DNA from: Pomphorhynchus laevis
Taxonomy: Eukaryota > Acanthocephala > Palaeacanthocephala > Echinorhynchida > Pomphorhynchidae
DNA length: 64,000 nt
NCBI GenBank assembly: GCA_012934845.2
Contig: WNNJ02001248.1
Location: 434,001 to 498,000 of the forward strand
Direction: 5' to 3'
Shown: in pieces, positions 1 to 10,479 of the stretch
Numbering within the stretch: position 1 is the first letter of the stretch
How the letters are laid out: each line of letters opens with the position of its first letter
Made by a program: the position numbers and the translations under genes
The notes under the pieces: generated by a model
What the model was told of the DNA's origin: nothing
The model's input: only the letters and a program-made list of their open reading frames with translations
Database searches by the model: none

Positions 1-661
1 CGATTACGACCAAGATATAACGGTTGCGTGTTGATGATGGAATCGGTCCTTTGAAATCTAGTGATAAGCGCTCGAATGGTTGGCATGCTTTTATTAAGGC
101 GTGATCGTTTGGCTTGAAGAATCTTGGTTTAAGCCGAGAGCAAACGCCACAATTTTTGACGATGTTTTTGATGTCCTCGACAGAACATGGAATATTCCGA
201 CTACGGATAAAGTGGTACAACCTCGTCACTCCCGGATGGCATAATGATTGGTGCAGAAACTTAGTATGGGTCAACACATTGTTGCTGGTCAATCCACAAT
301 ATTGTCGGGACAATGCATCAGCGACTGTATTGTCTTTCCCCGGCCGATAGAAAATTTCATATTGATACGGGGCCAACTCAATGCGCCATCTTACAAGTTT
401 CTCATTCTTTATAGTGCTTTTGTGTCGGTCGTTGAATATGAACGAAACACTCGCTTGGTCTGTAATCAGTTGAAATTTTCGACCCAGCAAATAATGTCGC
501 CAATATTTGAGGCATTCAACGATCGCAAGGGCCTCTTTTTCAACTGATGAATATGTCTTGGTAGCCCCCTGTAATGTTTTCGAAAAGAAAGCAAGCGGCT
601 GCCCATCTTGAGAGAGTACTCCTGCAATGGCATTCTTTGATGCATCCGTCTCGACAATGAT
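1..661 (-). pseudogene. Gypsy RNase H and integrase N-terminus, open to window edge
   Basis: This continues the RT ORF after a one-base frameshift. RNase H is recognisable from MIIVETDASKNAIAG, the FFSKTL string, EKEALAIVE and LITDQASVSF. The connection YRPGKDNTVADALSR leads into an integrase zinc-binding region (H...H and C..C around CHPG and NCGVC). It then enters the catalytic core at RLSLDFKGPIP, which carries the first catalytic Asp. I see no stop before position 1, so the rest of integrase lies outside the window. Confidence 0.87.
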
Positions 662-684
662 CATTTTCGACTCGTCGAATACTT

Positions 685-2507
685 TTAGGCAGCTTCCGCG
701 ATCTCTTGTTTGATTGAGTTGAATGCATTTGCTGAATTTGTAGCCAGGGGGAATTCGTGCACGTCTAGAAGAGGGTGGATCTTCTCTGAAAAGTTTGATA
801 TCCACCTGGAATAATGGGCACACATGCCGAGAATCCTTTTAAGGTCTGTAACATTCCGAGGCTGTTCCATGGTTGTAATAGCTTTTGTTCTATCAGGGTC
901 GGGTCGTATGTTATTGTGTGTTACCAGGTAGCCGAGCAAACAAATCGACGTGAGACCGTACTTACATTTACTTTCGTTCAAGGTTAGTCCATACTTAACA
1001 GTAGTATCTTTGAATAGACGTAGGTTCACATCGTGATCGCCTTTATCTGTACCGCATACGACAATATCATCCAAATATGCAAATGTACCCTTCAGCGATT
1101 CGGCTTCTATCATATTAACTATGATTCTCTGAAAGACGGCCGGGGCATTTGTCAATCCAAATGGAACCCGGTTAAATTCGTAAAGCTTGCCCATTGCTTC
1201 GAAGGCGGTGTAACACTTCTCTGACTCTCGCATTGGCACTTGGTGATACGCGGACGTCAAATCAATCCGGCTGAAGAACGTATACGTAGCGATACGTTCA
1301 ATAGTACTGTCAATCCTGGGAAGTGGATATGCATCTAGTTCGGTGAACTTATTAATTGTCATCGAATAATCCACCACAAGTCTTTGCTTCCCTGATGGAT
1401 TTGAAACGACCATTACTTGCGTTCGCCAGGATGACTGACTGTGACGAATAATTCCTTCGCGCAATAATCTCTGAACTTCACGATCGATGAAATCGGAATG
1501 CAAGCGGCTGTACTTCCTTGATTTGACAGCAATGGGGCGACAACCTGGTGAGAGCGTGTTAAATAAACTCGGCTCTTCTATCCTAATGGAATCTAATGCG
1601 GCTAGGGTCAACGTTGGAGTATGAGAACTGAGGGATAGTGTCACGGTTTTGAATCCGGATAGAAAGGAATGTCCCAAAATGACATCACAACACAAGCATG
1701 GAAGGCATAGAAACTTAACGTCATGATACGTTCGTCCTTGAATCATCGCGTTTGCAAGGCAATATTTCTTAACAGTAGACGATTTGTCTGTGGCGGCCAT
1801 CGTTATGACATTGTGACATGAATGTGTAGTCAATCTCAACCTCTTTGCAACTGAAGCATTTATAAAATTCGTCGAACTCCCGGTGTCAATCAACGCTCTC
1901 ATATTATGATCATTTACCTTAATGTTTACGATCGAACGTCTTAGGTCGTTATTTATACTAGCGAGCATGGCGCCAACAGCCTCAAACTCCGAATCTTCAG
2001 TCATTGCGTTAACACGAGGACGTTTGGATGACTTACACACATAAGCAAAATGGCCACGTTTGCCACATTGTCGACAATCTGCATTTCTTGCTGGACATTT
2101 GCTGCGATGATGGTACTGCCTGCCACAGAAATAGCACTGTTTGGACATACTGACATCAATTATCTTGTTATCAACAGCACTGCATGTTGCGTCCTCTTGA
2201 GCTTGAATTGACGCTACGGACATATCAGGTGGACAGTTGTACGCTGATGCTTGCAATTGTGCACTTTCAAGTGTGCGTGCTCGATCAAACGCTTCGATAG
2301 CACTAAGATCCTTGCTTTCCAATAGGCGTTGCCGTATATGCGTTGAGCGCAACCCACTAACAAATGCGTCGCGAATCACTAAGTCACGATGCTCGATCGA
2401 AGTAACTGCTTGAAATTCACAATCTCGACTGAGCGTTTGTAAGTTGAGGATGAATTGATCGATCGATTGCTCGTCGGTTTGTCGATGTGTGAGCAGCTTG
2501 TATCCTG
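685..2507 (-). pseudogene. Gypsy gag C-terminus, zinc knuckles, protease and reverse transcriptase
   Basis: Polyprotein for capsid RNA packaging, processing and reverse transcription. Counting from codon 2379, two CCHC knuckles lie at about residues 82-95 (CYFCG...H...C) and 102-115 (CRQCGKRGHFAYVC). The aspartic protease site is ALIDTGSST (D165-T-G) and RT motif C is YLDD at about 436. The palm strings FSRIDLTSAYHQV and VPFGLTNAPAVFQRI are intact. The frame stays open upstream of 2379 to about 2507 with gag-like sequence, so the true start is lost. It ends with a TAA after IAEAA, where RNase H should continue in another frame. All catalytic residues I can see are kept, so the break looks young. 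Confidence 0.9.
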
Positions 2508-2529
2508 TGAATATTTAACTTTTCTTCTT

Positions 2530-4198
2530 AATTAACAGAGCCTCCAGCATTGAGATGGCATCATCGTTTCATTGAGAGTAATGAACATCGCTGAACCTCC
2601 AAAGCTATTTAAGCACCTAAAAGAAAACTGTACACCTATTATTACAAAATCTCGAAAACACACACGCGAGAACTATGCGTTCATACGTAATGAGATAGAC
2701 CAATTTCTGCGGGAACACATAATTAAGCCGAGCACATCGCCTTGGCGAGCACAAGCATTCGTGACGACTAACCAGCGAAGAAAGAAACGAATGGTTGTGG
2801 ACTATTCCAAGACAATAAACCCATATACACATCTCGACGAATATCCACTTCCAAACATAGAGAACCTGATCACGGAAATATCTCAATACAAATTCTTCTC
2901 AACTATTGATCTTAAATCCGCCTATCACCAAGTCGAAATTCACACATCCGATCGACAATATACGGCATTCGAAGCATGCGGCAAACTTTATCAATTTACA
3001 AGGATTCCTTTTGGTTTAACGAACGCGGTAGCATGCTTTCAAAGAATCATGGATAAAATAATCGCGGACAATGATTTGACCGACACATACGTCTACCTAG
3101 ACGACATCACTATATGTGGACGCACAAAGAGGAGCATGACCGAAATGTAGATCGATTTCTTTCAGTCTGTACATCATTAAACTTAAAGTTCAACAATGGA
3201 AAATGCAAATTCTGTAGAGAAGAAATCAACCTTCTCGGATATCAGATCAGAAATGGTAGCTTCAAACCAGACCCGGAACGATTTGAGCCTCTGAAATCCC
3301 TGCCAATTCAATCATGTCAGTCTGAACTTAAACGAGTGCAAGGTATGTTTGCTTACTATGCGAATTGGATAGCAAACTTTTCACTCAAAATGGCAAAAAT
3401 TAAAGTTTCACAGTTTCCCATGAATGATGAGGCAATCGCAGCGTTCGAAGGCATAAATCGGACATAATGAAAGCCGCACTATATCACATTGACAACAATA
3501 AGCCATTAACTGTCGAAACTGACGCATCCGCGACAACCATAGCCGCATCTCTCAGCCAAGAAGGAAGACCAGTGGCCTTTTTCTCTCGGTCGTTGACCAA
3601 TCCGGAGTCGCGATATTCGGCAATTGAGAAAGAAGCGCATGCTATTGTGGAGTCACTTCGAAAGTGGAGACACCACCTTATCGGACGCCCCTTTACGATT
3701 ATTACTGATCAAAGGTCCGTATCGTTCATGCTAAACAACAAGAGCAAGAGCCAAATCAAAAATGAGAAGATTAATAGATGGCGCCTCGAACTATCAGAGT
3801 TCATATTTAAGATTATCTACAGACCTGGCAAACAAAACCACGTTGCCGACACTTTAAGGTGAGTCTGCGCAGCAGGGTCTGATCTAGCCTCTCTTAAACA
3901 GCTACACGTTGATTTGTGCCATCCTGGAATACGACGCTTAACAGCATATGTACGAAAAAACAATCTACCGTTTTCATGCGACGACGTAAGACTAACTTGC
4001 AATAACTGCTTAGTTTGTTCAGAGATAAAACCCCAGTATCCGCATCTAGAAGGATCCCATGTTATAAAGTCGACTCGTCCATTTGAGCGGCTATCCATGG
4101 ACTTCAAAGGTCCTTTACCAACATCAACACAAAGAAATCCTTACCTCCTGGTCGTGGTCGACGAATGCAGTCGTTTTCAATTCGGTCGACATGAATAA
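2530..4198 (+). pseudogene. Ty3/gypsy pol relic: RT, RNase H, partial integrase
   Basis: RT begins near 2572, with the fingers region, MVVDYSKTIN, FFSTIDLKSAYHQV, IPFGLTNAVACFQRI and the catalytic YLDDI near 3095-3110. A frameshift at about 3113-3140 moves the thumb to another frame. A second near 3467 shifts into RNase H (VETDASATTIAAS, IEKEAHAIVE, IITDQRSVSF). A TGA near 3860 ends RNase H at VADTLR. Integrase follows from about 3900, with a CHPGIRRL...CNNCLVC zinc region and MDFKGPLP, and is cut at 4198 by a TA-rich microsatellite. It is related to the minus copy at 1-2512 but clearly diverged. Gag, protease and the integrase C-terminus are absent. Confidence 0.9.
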
Positions 4199-4290
4199 TT
4201 GTAATTATATATACATATATATGTATATATATGTTCATATATATACATATATATATGTATATATCTGTTTATATATATGTATATATATTA
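4199..4290. repeat. TA/CATA-rich microsatellite
   Basis: Alternating TATATA, CATATA and GTATATA runs interrupt the integrase reading frame of the gypsy relic on the left and precede a PLE fragment on the right. Confidence 0.9.
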
Positions 4291-4433
4291 GTTTTGTGTT
4301 AGAAAAACCAGCTAATTACAGAATTTTTTTTAACGTTTCGAATTTCTTTTTCAAATCTAGAACAAAAATACACACCAGTTAGCAAAAGTCAGTAAAAAAA
4401 CAATAAAAGTCATTTTATAATTAGAAAAAAAAA

Positions 4434-5070
4434 TTATGTTATATCCACCCATTTATAACGGTGATCCTTGTTTATTCCAGGACATTTATCTAGCATTAAT
4501 TGTCCAAGCCACCGCTGTTCATTTAATTTGCGTTGCTTGTTTTCTAGTTGGTCTGTACAAATAATGACATAGTTGAAACAGTCAGTGTTGACATTGTGAT
4601 GTAAGCAATGTTGTACGACAGCGTCTTGCATAGCATTTCCTTTTTTGACGTCAGCTCGTCGGTTATTTAAGCGTTCACTTAAAGAGCGACTAGTTTCACC
4701 TACGTATTGTGCAGGGCACTTTGAACAGTTACCAACGTAGATAATTCCGCGAGTAGCACAATTGGCTGATTTCTTAATTGTATACTTCAAGCCAGTAACA
4801 TTGCTATAAACCTTTTGTCTCCATTTATATGATCACATCATTTACAGCGTGGTCGATTGCATTTATGACTACCTTTACTAGGAACTACAATATCGTTGAA
4901 AGTGTTATTCTGTTTACCTGTTTTTATGAGATGTCTCTTAATTTTATTTCCCGATTTGTAAACAAATTGTAATTTTCTATAATTGCCAATATATCATATA
5001 GAGGATATACAAAACATGAAATTTTAGTCAATTTCTCACTGGTAAGATTAACAGCATTGTCAGTACACGC
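4434..5070 (-). pseudogene. Penelope-like element 3' fragment with GIY-YIG endonuclease domain
   Basis: The open part 4434-4790 encodes a GIY-YIG nuclease core (GIIYVGNCSKCPAQYVGETS) followed by a conserved HC..HH region and the family's C-terminal RWLGQLML. Upstream, at about 4800-4990, an interrupted frame holds the PLE linker with its cysteine knuckle (CNRPRCK then stop then C). This corresponds to CNDRRCKCC in the better PLE at 5077-6527. The RT is missing, so this is a 5'-truncated copy, head-to-head with the plus-strand PLE that follows. In PLEs the GIY-YIG domain is thought to cut the target DNA for priming. Confidence 0.82.
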
Positions 5071-5076
5071 TTTATT

Positions 5077-6527
5077 TTGATAGTTTATTTTGGAGAACGG
5101 AGCTCTTATCTAGAAAGTACAGACGAGTTTCTTCGAAAGTTCGAAGAAATAAAGCTATCGATACCTAAAGACTCGATACTTGCAACTCTCGATGTTGAAT
5201 CATTATATACATCGATTGACCTTACTAAGGACGTTCAATGCATTCACAATTGGCTGATCCGATATAACTATGACGAACAAGATTGTGCCAAATACACAGA
5301 ATTACTCAAAAATGTACTGGAATCGAACACTTTCTGCTTCGAAGGTTCGTATTACAAACAGAAAATTGGTACAGCCATGGGTAGCCCACCGCACCGGTGT
5401 TTGCAAGCCTGTACGTGGCCGAAATTGAGGAAAGGATGATTGAAACGGCACAACTAAAACTATTGGTATGGTTGCGCTACATCGATGACGTATTCATTGT
5501 CTGGACCCATAGAGAAGACACATTAAAAGAATTTATACAAAGACTAAATGAAACTAGCGAACTAAAATTTACGAGTAACTTCGGAAAACCTACGATATTC
5601 CTGGATACAGAGGTACACAACCAAAGTGTCAATTGGGAGACAACACTCCATCGTAAGTTTGACAGTACTCGCAGTATACTACATGCAAGAAGTTGTGTGC
5701 CCAGAGCTATAAAAAGGGCGGTGACCTTGAACTAATTGAGGAGGATCAGAAAGATCTGTTCCAAGAATGAAGAATTCGAGAGGCACGCAGAAAAATTCAT
5801 CAAGGAAATAAATTGCCGTGGATACCGCAAAGTAGCTCTACGGAAACAGTTGGAGTCAATTAGACGAATCAGTCGGACTAAACTTCTAACAAAATTATCT
5901 AATAATTCTAATGAAAAAGAAAAAGCTTTCTATGCGACCTTGAAGTACCACCCGGCATTTGAGAATTTAAACAAGGATCTTGCCGAAGCTATAAAAGAGG
6001 TAGACCCAGTATGCCGATCCTTAATTAAGCGGCCGATAATTGGATTCAAAAGCGCACGAACAATTCAAAATGTGCTTAAAAACCGACAAAACCGTCATGA
6101 ACGAGGACTTAGCAAACCATGCAATGATCGACGATGCAAGTGCTGCCTTGAAATGGCCACAACAAATTCATTTACAAGTCCGGTAACATGCTTAAAATAT
6201 AATGTCCGCGGACACAATAATTGCAAGAGCAAAGGACTAGTATATATGAACATGTGCAATGAATGTTCAAAGATATATATAGGACAGACAGGAGGACAAA
6301 TGAATGTACGAGCTTTGACTCGTAGATCCGACATAAAGTATAAACGAGCGAAGAATGACGGGGCAGCCAAACACTGCATAGAAAATGAAAATCATAAGAT
6401 GGAGACGATAATTATTGAGGCAAATGTTCCTGAAACGGCTAAGTGTAAACAAAGGGAAATGTTTTGGATCGGACAACTCATGGCAGACCAACAATTAAAT
6501 GCCGAGCACATATATCACTTGCCGTGA
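5077..6527 (+). pseudogene. Penelope-like element: RT and GIY-YIG endonuclease, two breaks
   Basis: The RT half has motif A (ATLDVESLYTSI), motif B (IGTAMGSP) and motif C (RYIDDVFIVW, catalytic YIDD near 5485). The C-terminal half, from 5736, has a cysteine knuckle (PCNDRRCKCC), a GIY-YIG domain (GLVYMNMCNECSKIYIGQTG, near 6240-6300) and the terminal FWIGQLMA string. Only two lesions separate it from a continuous frame: one missing base near 5389 inside the GSPTAPVFASL-type motif, and one in-frame TAA at 5733-5735 where a Glu codon is expected. The 5' end (RT fingers and upstream) is absent, so the copy is 5'-truncated at about 5077. A hammerhead core lies about 115 bases after the stop. Confidence 0.9.
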
Positions 6528-6639
6528 ATATATGAGTTCCGAAATTGGGTTATTTATATTTCTCTCTGTTAGTTGCATTGAACAATTTGATTTTCATTAC
6601 TATTTTTTGTGCTAATCAGAACTGTATTTTTTTTGTAGA

Positions 6640-6676
6640 TGTACTGAAGAAGGGCAGTTAGCCCGAAAGCTTTACA
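6640..6676 (+). ncRNA. Hammerhead ribozyme in PLE 3' region
   Basis: Core CTGAAGA (6644-6650) fits the CUGANGA consensus. Stem II is GGGC/GCCC with an AGTTA loop (6652-6664) and is followed by GAAA (6665-6668). A two-base-pair stem III without loop and the cleavage-site U-U come next. A four-base-pair stem I (TGTA 6640-6643 with TACA 6673-6676) closes it as a type I minimal hammerhead. It sits about 115 bases past the PLE ORF. Hammerheads in PLEs are established; cleavage by this one is inferred. Confidence 0.72.
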
Positions 6677-6787
6677 AGAAATTGCTCTTGGTCTTCATTT
6701 CCTGTTTTTTATCTACTTACGACAATTATTACTAATGTATCATTCAATGGATGATCCGGGACAGTGTCAGTTTTCCGCAAATCTAAT

Positions 6788-6789
<2 letters not shown>

Positions 6790-6857
<68 letters not shown>
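6790..6857. repeat. (TA)n microsatellite
   Basis: About 68 bases of nearly pure TA dinucleotide, directly in front of the first copy of a 101-base direct repeat. Confidence 0.97.
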
Positions 6858-6859
<2 letters not shown>

Positions 6860-7249
6860 CTAAAATGTTCAGAATGAAACTGGGGCGAACTACATCTATT
6901 TACCCAAGTGTGCGCACAGTAATCCAATGAACTCAAACCGTGTGTAATCGAACGCAAAACACAACGCTAGACACGTGTTTCGTCCTTACGGGACTCTTCA
7001 GTAGCGTGAACATGACTCTTATCCAATGGCACATTAACACACACTGTGACAAATCTATGTTGTTCTCTGCTGATCTATAAACAGATTCAATTATATTTTG
7101 TTAAAGTATAAATTGAAAAGCAGTCCAGGATCCACGAGGGATTCCATTTATATTTCTAAAATGTTCAGAATGAAACTGGGGCGAACTACATCTATTTACC
7201 CAAGTGTGCGCACAGTAATCCAATGAACTCAAACCGTGTGTAATCGAAC
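6853..7249 (-). mobile_element. Retrozyme-like repeat: 296-bp unit plus 101-bp start of a second unit
   Basis: Bases 6853-6953 are repeated at 7149-7249 (offset 296), apparently identical by eye. The 195 bases between them hold a complete type I hammerhead on the minus strand (6964-7007). One full 296-bp unit plus one third of a next unit is what a tandem, hammerhead-bearing repeat looks like after truncation. The second unit is cut at 7249 by a PLE 3' end. No ORF is present. Metazoan retrozymes are known as short tandem non-coding units with type I hammerheads. Equally, it could be a PLE pseudo-LTR piece. Confidence 0.6.
6964..7007 (-). ncRNA. Complete type I hammerhead ribozyme
   Basis: Read on the minus strand: stem I ACGCTA (7007-7002) pairs perfectly with TAGCGT (6969-6964). 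Core CTGAAGA occupies 7001-6995. Stem II is GTCC-CGTAA-GGAC (6994-6982), followed by GAAA (6981-6978). Stem III is tiny (AC/GT around ACGT), followed by the cleavage triplet GTC ending at 6970. Every invariant core base is present. The very short stem III is typical of PLE and retrozyme hammerheads, which may act as dimers. Confidence 0.9.
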
Positions 7250-7393
7250 AGACATTGAACCAGGACTAAATAATGATAATATATTTCGATGGACTGCTAT
7301 AACGTGAACAATTTCGATTTTTTTTGTTTTTGTTTTTGATTTCTTTGATGTGCAACTTGACTGATTTGTTTTTGATTTTTTTCTTTTTAGATG

Positions 7394-7420
7394 CTGATGA
7401 AGGTTTAAGAACCGAAACGT
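7394..7420 (+). ncRNA. Hammerhead-like core, left PLE arm
   Basis: CTGATGA (7394-7400), stem II GGTT-TAAG-AACC (7402-7413), GAAA (7414-7417) and then CGTT are present in the right order and spacing. I could not find a stem I closing the two ends, so activity in this context is doubtful. Position and core match the other PLE hammerheads here. Confidence 0.6.
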
Positions 7421-7530
7421 TCGAATATTAAAACTTTTTGTTGATTGGTGTTAATAAGATACTTTTACAATTTATTTGTATTTTTTTTACATTTTATTAA
7501 CACCAATCAACAAAAAGTTTTAATATTCGA

Positions 7531-7557
7531 ACGTTTCGGTTCTTAAACCTTCATCAG
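7531..7557 (-). ncRNA. Hammerhead-like core, right PLE arm
   Basis: Reverse-complement copy of the core at 7394-7420: CTGATGA at 7557-7551 on the minus strand, followed by the same stem II and GAAAC. It lies downstream of the minus-strand PLE C-terminus at 7660-7845. Stem I is not recognisable. Confidence 0.6.
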
Positions 7558-7659
7558 CATCTAAAAAGAAAAAAATCAAAAACAAATCAGTCAAGTTGCA
7601 CATCAAAGAAATCAAAAACAAAAACAAAAAAAAACCGAAATTGTTCACGTTATAGCAGT

Positions 7660-7845
7660 TTATCGAAATATATTATTATTATTTAGTCCTGGTTCAATGT
7701 CTGTGCTTAGTATCCCAATATATTGTATTTCTTTTTTAAATCTAGTTTTTTCCTCATTTGCCGAGGAAATTACAATATAATCAAATGTATCTGTATCTCC
7801 ATGCGTTAGTGCATGTTTTAGTGCACATGCCAATGCGCAAGACAC
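7660..7845 (-). pseudogene. PLE GIY-YIG C-terminal fragment
   Basis: About 60 residues with the pattern ALKHALTHGDTD..FDY-IVIS, a charged KTRFKKEIQYIG segment and the ending EPGLNNNN. These align with the C-terminal part of the GIY-YIG region in the PLEs at 4434-4790 and 5736-6527 (HC..H, E..WIGQL, LN). The nuclease core itself is missing. It is the coding end of the right arm of the inverted repeat. Confidence 0.65.
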
Positions 7846-7942
7846 AGCTAAGAGAAAGTCACGGGAATTGTGGTGGTCGGCCCAGCTGATGGCAGAATTG
7901 CTAGGTCCTTACACAGCTGTTCAACTGTATGGCGGAGAGTGA
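7845..7942 (+). pseudogene. PLE C-terminal fragment, plus strand
   Basis: The frame reads TAKRKSRELWWSAQLMAE and so on, matching ETAKCKQREMFWIGQLMADQ at the end of the PLE at 5077-6527. It stops near 7942. A hammerhead core lies about 100 bases further on, the same arrangement as in the better copy. Only about 30 residues remain. Confidence 0.65.
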
Positions 7943-8042
7943 AAAAACAATGTGATTATCGGAAACAGTAGTGTGATTCTTCCATGTTTTGAAGCGTAAG
8001 CCATGTGCATAAAAACATTGTTGAGAAGCCATTGTGCTAGTG

Positions 8043-8080
8043 TTACTGAAGAAGGGAAGTATCCCGAAAACGTTATAAAA
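8043..8080 (+). ncRNA. Hammerhead ribozyme behind PLE fragment
   Basis: CTGAAGA (8046-8052), stem II GGGA-AGTA-TCCC (8054-8065) and GAAA (8066-8069) are followed by a possible three-base-pair stem III. A short stem I (TTA/TAA) closes it. It sits about 100 bases after the PLE coding end at 7942, as at 6640-6676. Confidence 0.62.
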
Positions 8081-8229
8081 TAAATCTTGATTTTATTGTC
8101 CTGATTTCATCCAACAATAATTAGTATTGTATAATATGAATCCGATTGAAGAAAGGATCTCAGGAGGCAGTTCTATCGTACAAAATCAATCTAATATAAA
8201 TTTATATATATAGGCAGAAACTTAAAATC

Positions 8230-8817
8230 GGTTTATTTTACCGCGCTCCGTAACTGAAAATATTGACATCTCTTTACGGCATCACCTAACAAGCTTATCA
8301 CCGATCATTATCCTAGGAGACTTCAATATGCCTCATGTCAATTGGGACCTATATACTTCGACACATGGTTGTGATGTTGAATCATCCAATCTCCTTGATA
8401 CGTTCAACGATCTCAATCTAACCCAGCATATTCACGAACCCACTAGAAGGAGGAAGCAATCATCTGCCATTTTAGACCACAGATTATCACGAGGAGAACC
8501 CACAATTGATGAAATTTATCTTAGCCCCCTATTGGCCACAGTGATCATTTGTTATTAGTATGGTGCTTTCTGTCAGTCTCTTTGAAACAGCCCCCTCGTC
8601 AAAACACGAATTGAATCCCTTCAAAGCGAATTTCGCAAGTATGACGCAAACTTTTCGAAAAATTCAATGGCCTAATCAATATGTAATTGGCATAGATCAG
8701 TGCTGGGAAAATTTCAAATCTACCTTGATCAATGCTCAAATTTCTTCTTCTATTTTAAACGTCAGCGCACATCCCACAAAACTCCCATTTGGTTTGACTA
8801 GCAGATTAAACAAATGA
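8230..8817 (+). pseudogene. LINE endonuclease (EEP) and linker, family C
   Basis: The string IILGDFNMPHVNW near 8308-8345 is the EEP active-site GDFN motif, and SAILDHRLSRG near 8465 is the later D..L segment. The SDH motif region is degraded: the frame breaks at about 8556. A linker rich in F, N and K follows to 8817. The N-terminal catalytic half of the endonuclease is missing. Confidence 0.8.
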
Positions 8818-9980
8818 TTAAGACGAAAGACAAAATTTACAAAAAATTCAAAGGGAATTGTTCTTGGACCGATTACAAGGAATTACGAAATCAAGTAGCG
8901 GCTTTCAACCATCAAAAACGCAGATGCTTCGTCTCCAATCTTTGTCGATCATCAAAAAGATATCCCAGTAAATTGTTCAAACATATCAGCGTATTTAAAT
9001 CAACTACCCCTAAGATTAACTCTATATTTATGAAAACCGGTGAGCTCAGATTCGATGACAAAGCAATTGCCAATATTTTCCTAGATCAATTCACGCTAGA
9101 GAGTCCTACCTGCTAGTATTGCCCCCGAGTCTCCACAGCTCAATATCCGTGTTACGAATTTACTCCATTTAATAAATTTAAAGTACTTAACGAACTTCTG
9201 AAGCGACCACGATCAATTGCGGCAGAACCAGACAAATTGCGGCAGGACTAGAGAAACTGCTTTTTAAACGAGTCATTGGGCACCTAGAAGGGAACCAAGT
9301 ACTCTGCGACAACCAGCATGGTTTCCGCCCAGGAAGATCTACTGTCACAAACCTCGTAATTGCGAGAAGTGATTGGACCAGATATGCCGAGGCTGGAGTT
9401 AGTGTTGATGTTTTGTTTTTCGACCTCAGCAAAGCATTTGATCGGATATACTATGATGTCCTCCTTATTACGCTGGAACAGTACGGCATCAGAGGAACCC
9501 TCCTAAATTGGATTAACTCCTTCCTTAGAAATCGGAAGATTACTGTATTGGCCAATAAACATATGTCAAAGACAAGAACTCCTGGACGCGGTGTTCCTCA
9601 GGGATCGGTACTCAGTCCATTGCTCTTCATTATTTACATCAACGAGCTTACTTCAGCTATTTCGAGTCCATGTAGTTTATATTCCGAAGACTTGAAAATT
9701 TGGCGACTAAAAATCGATAATCGAGATCCAATGATACTCCAGAGAGACATTGATAATATTAAGGTCTGGTGTAATCAACGGGGACTGGTATTAAACCCCG
9801 ATAAGTCAAAACATATGCGCATCGGACATCTACACATCAATTCGTCATATACCATTGACGGAAGAGAAATTGAAACAGTTCCCCAATTTCAAGACCTTGG
9901 AGTGATCGTAAATAGAAGCTTATCGACCATCCCACATACCAATCACACAGTTGCTAAATTCCGTCCAATTTTATGAGTTA
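8814..9980 (+). pseudogene. LINE reverse transcriptase, family C, with YSED active site
   Basis: The RT thumb-linker (8814-9116) breaks before the finger domain. From about 9240 the frame reads QHGFRPGRSTVTNL, then VDVLFFDLSKAFDR (motif A), GVPQGSVLSPLLF (motif B) and YSEDLKIW (motif C) near 9690. The expected motif is (F/Y)ADD, so the first catalytic Asp of the pair is replaced by Glu and the copy should be catalytically dead. A stop occurs near 9976. Confidence 0.86.
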
Positions 9981-10095
9981 TTAGAAGGACAAGTGGTCAG
10001 CTTGACGCATCCAGTTTTAAGTTAATTTACAATGATTATGTCTTATCTTTAATGAGATACGCTTCACCTGCCTGCCACCTCAAACTACGACAGAG

Positions 10096-10479
10096 ATGAA
10101 CCTGCACGAATCTATATTACGCAAGGCCACACATCTTGTACCCACCCAACGCAAGCTCTCATTTATTTTTCGACTCCACGCACTTGCTGTGACCACAGTG
10201 AAGAAATATTTAAAGTTCTCTGATTTAATGTTTGTGTGGACAACGCTTAATGTTCAAAAAGGGCGGAGGGAACATGTTTGTCGTAAACTGTTCGAACTTC
10301 GAAATTCAAGCAGATTGAGGGGACATCACATCACGTTAAAGGCCCACATTCGTCCACGAAGAAGATTTAAAACAATTGTCAACCGAACGTGGAAAATCTG
10401 GAATAAGCTACCAAGTCAAGTAGTTTCGGCCTCCAGTATATTGTCCTTCAAGAAAAGTCTAAAGAATGTACTAACTTAG
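10096..10479 (+). pseudogene. LINE C-terminal domain, family C
   Basis: Shows the usual CR1-like tail: ILRKATHLVPT, then LRGHHITLKA and IWNKLPSQVVSASSILSFKK. This aligns with the ends of the LINEs at 52145-53236 (LRRATKLV, LRGHSFYLSR, SWNRLS) and 43147-43560. Its function in the family is poorly known; it probably helps bind template RNA. Confidence 0.85.

Larger units (their letters stand above)
1..2512 (-). mobile_element. Ty3/gypsy retrotransposon, gag-pol remnant, 3' part outside window
   Basis: In minus-strand order this holds the C-terminal part of gag with two zinc knuckles, a retroviral-type protease, reverse transcriptase, RNase H and the start of integrase. Its reading frame closes at a TAA near 2512, where similarity stops and a second, oppositely oriented gypsy relic begins. 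No LTR is visible. The order PR-RT-RH-IN and the integrase string LDFKGPIP fit Ty3/gypsy elements of the Mag/CsRn1 kind, but the clade is my inference. One frameshift near 675 separates RT from RNase H. Confidence 0.9.
7249..7703. repeat. Large inverted repeat: two PLE 3' ends tail-to-tail
   Basis: Arms of about 210 bases (7249-7460 and 7491-7703) are near-perfect reverse complements around a spacer of about 30 bases. The left arm on the plus strand encodes the last PLE residues (DIEPGLNND...) to a TGA near 7307. The right arm encodes the same on the minus strand, continuing into 7660-7845. Each arm carries the same hammerhead core. This is two PLE 3' termini joined end to end. Confidence 0.9.

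Noticed and set aside
4311-4370. Hammerhead downstream of the minus PLE fragment
   Set aside because: GAAACGTT is present, but the CUGANGA box reads TTTGAAA and stem II does not pair. At most a decayed motif.
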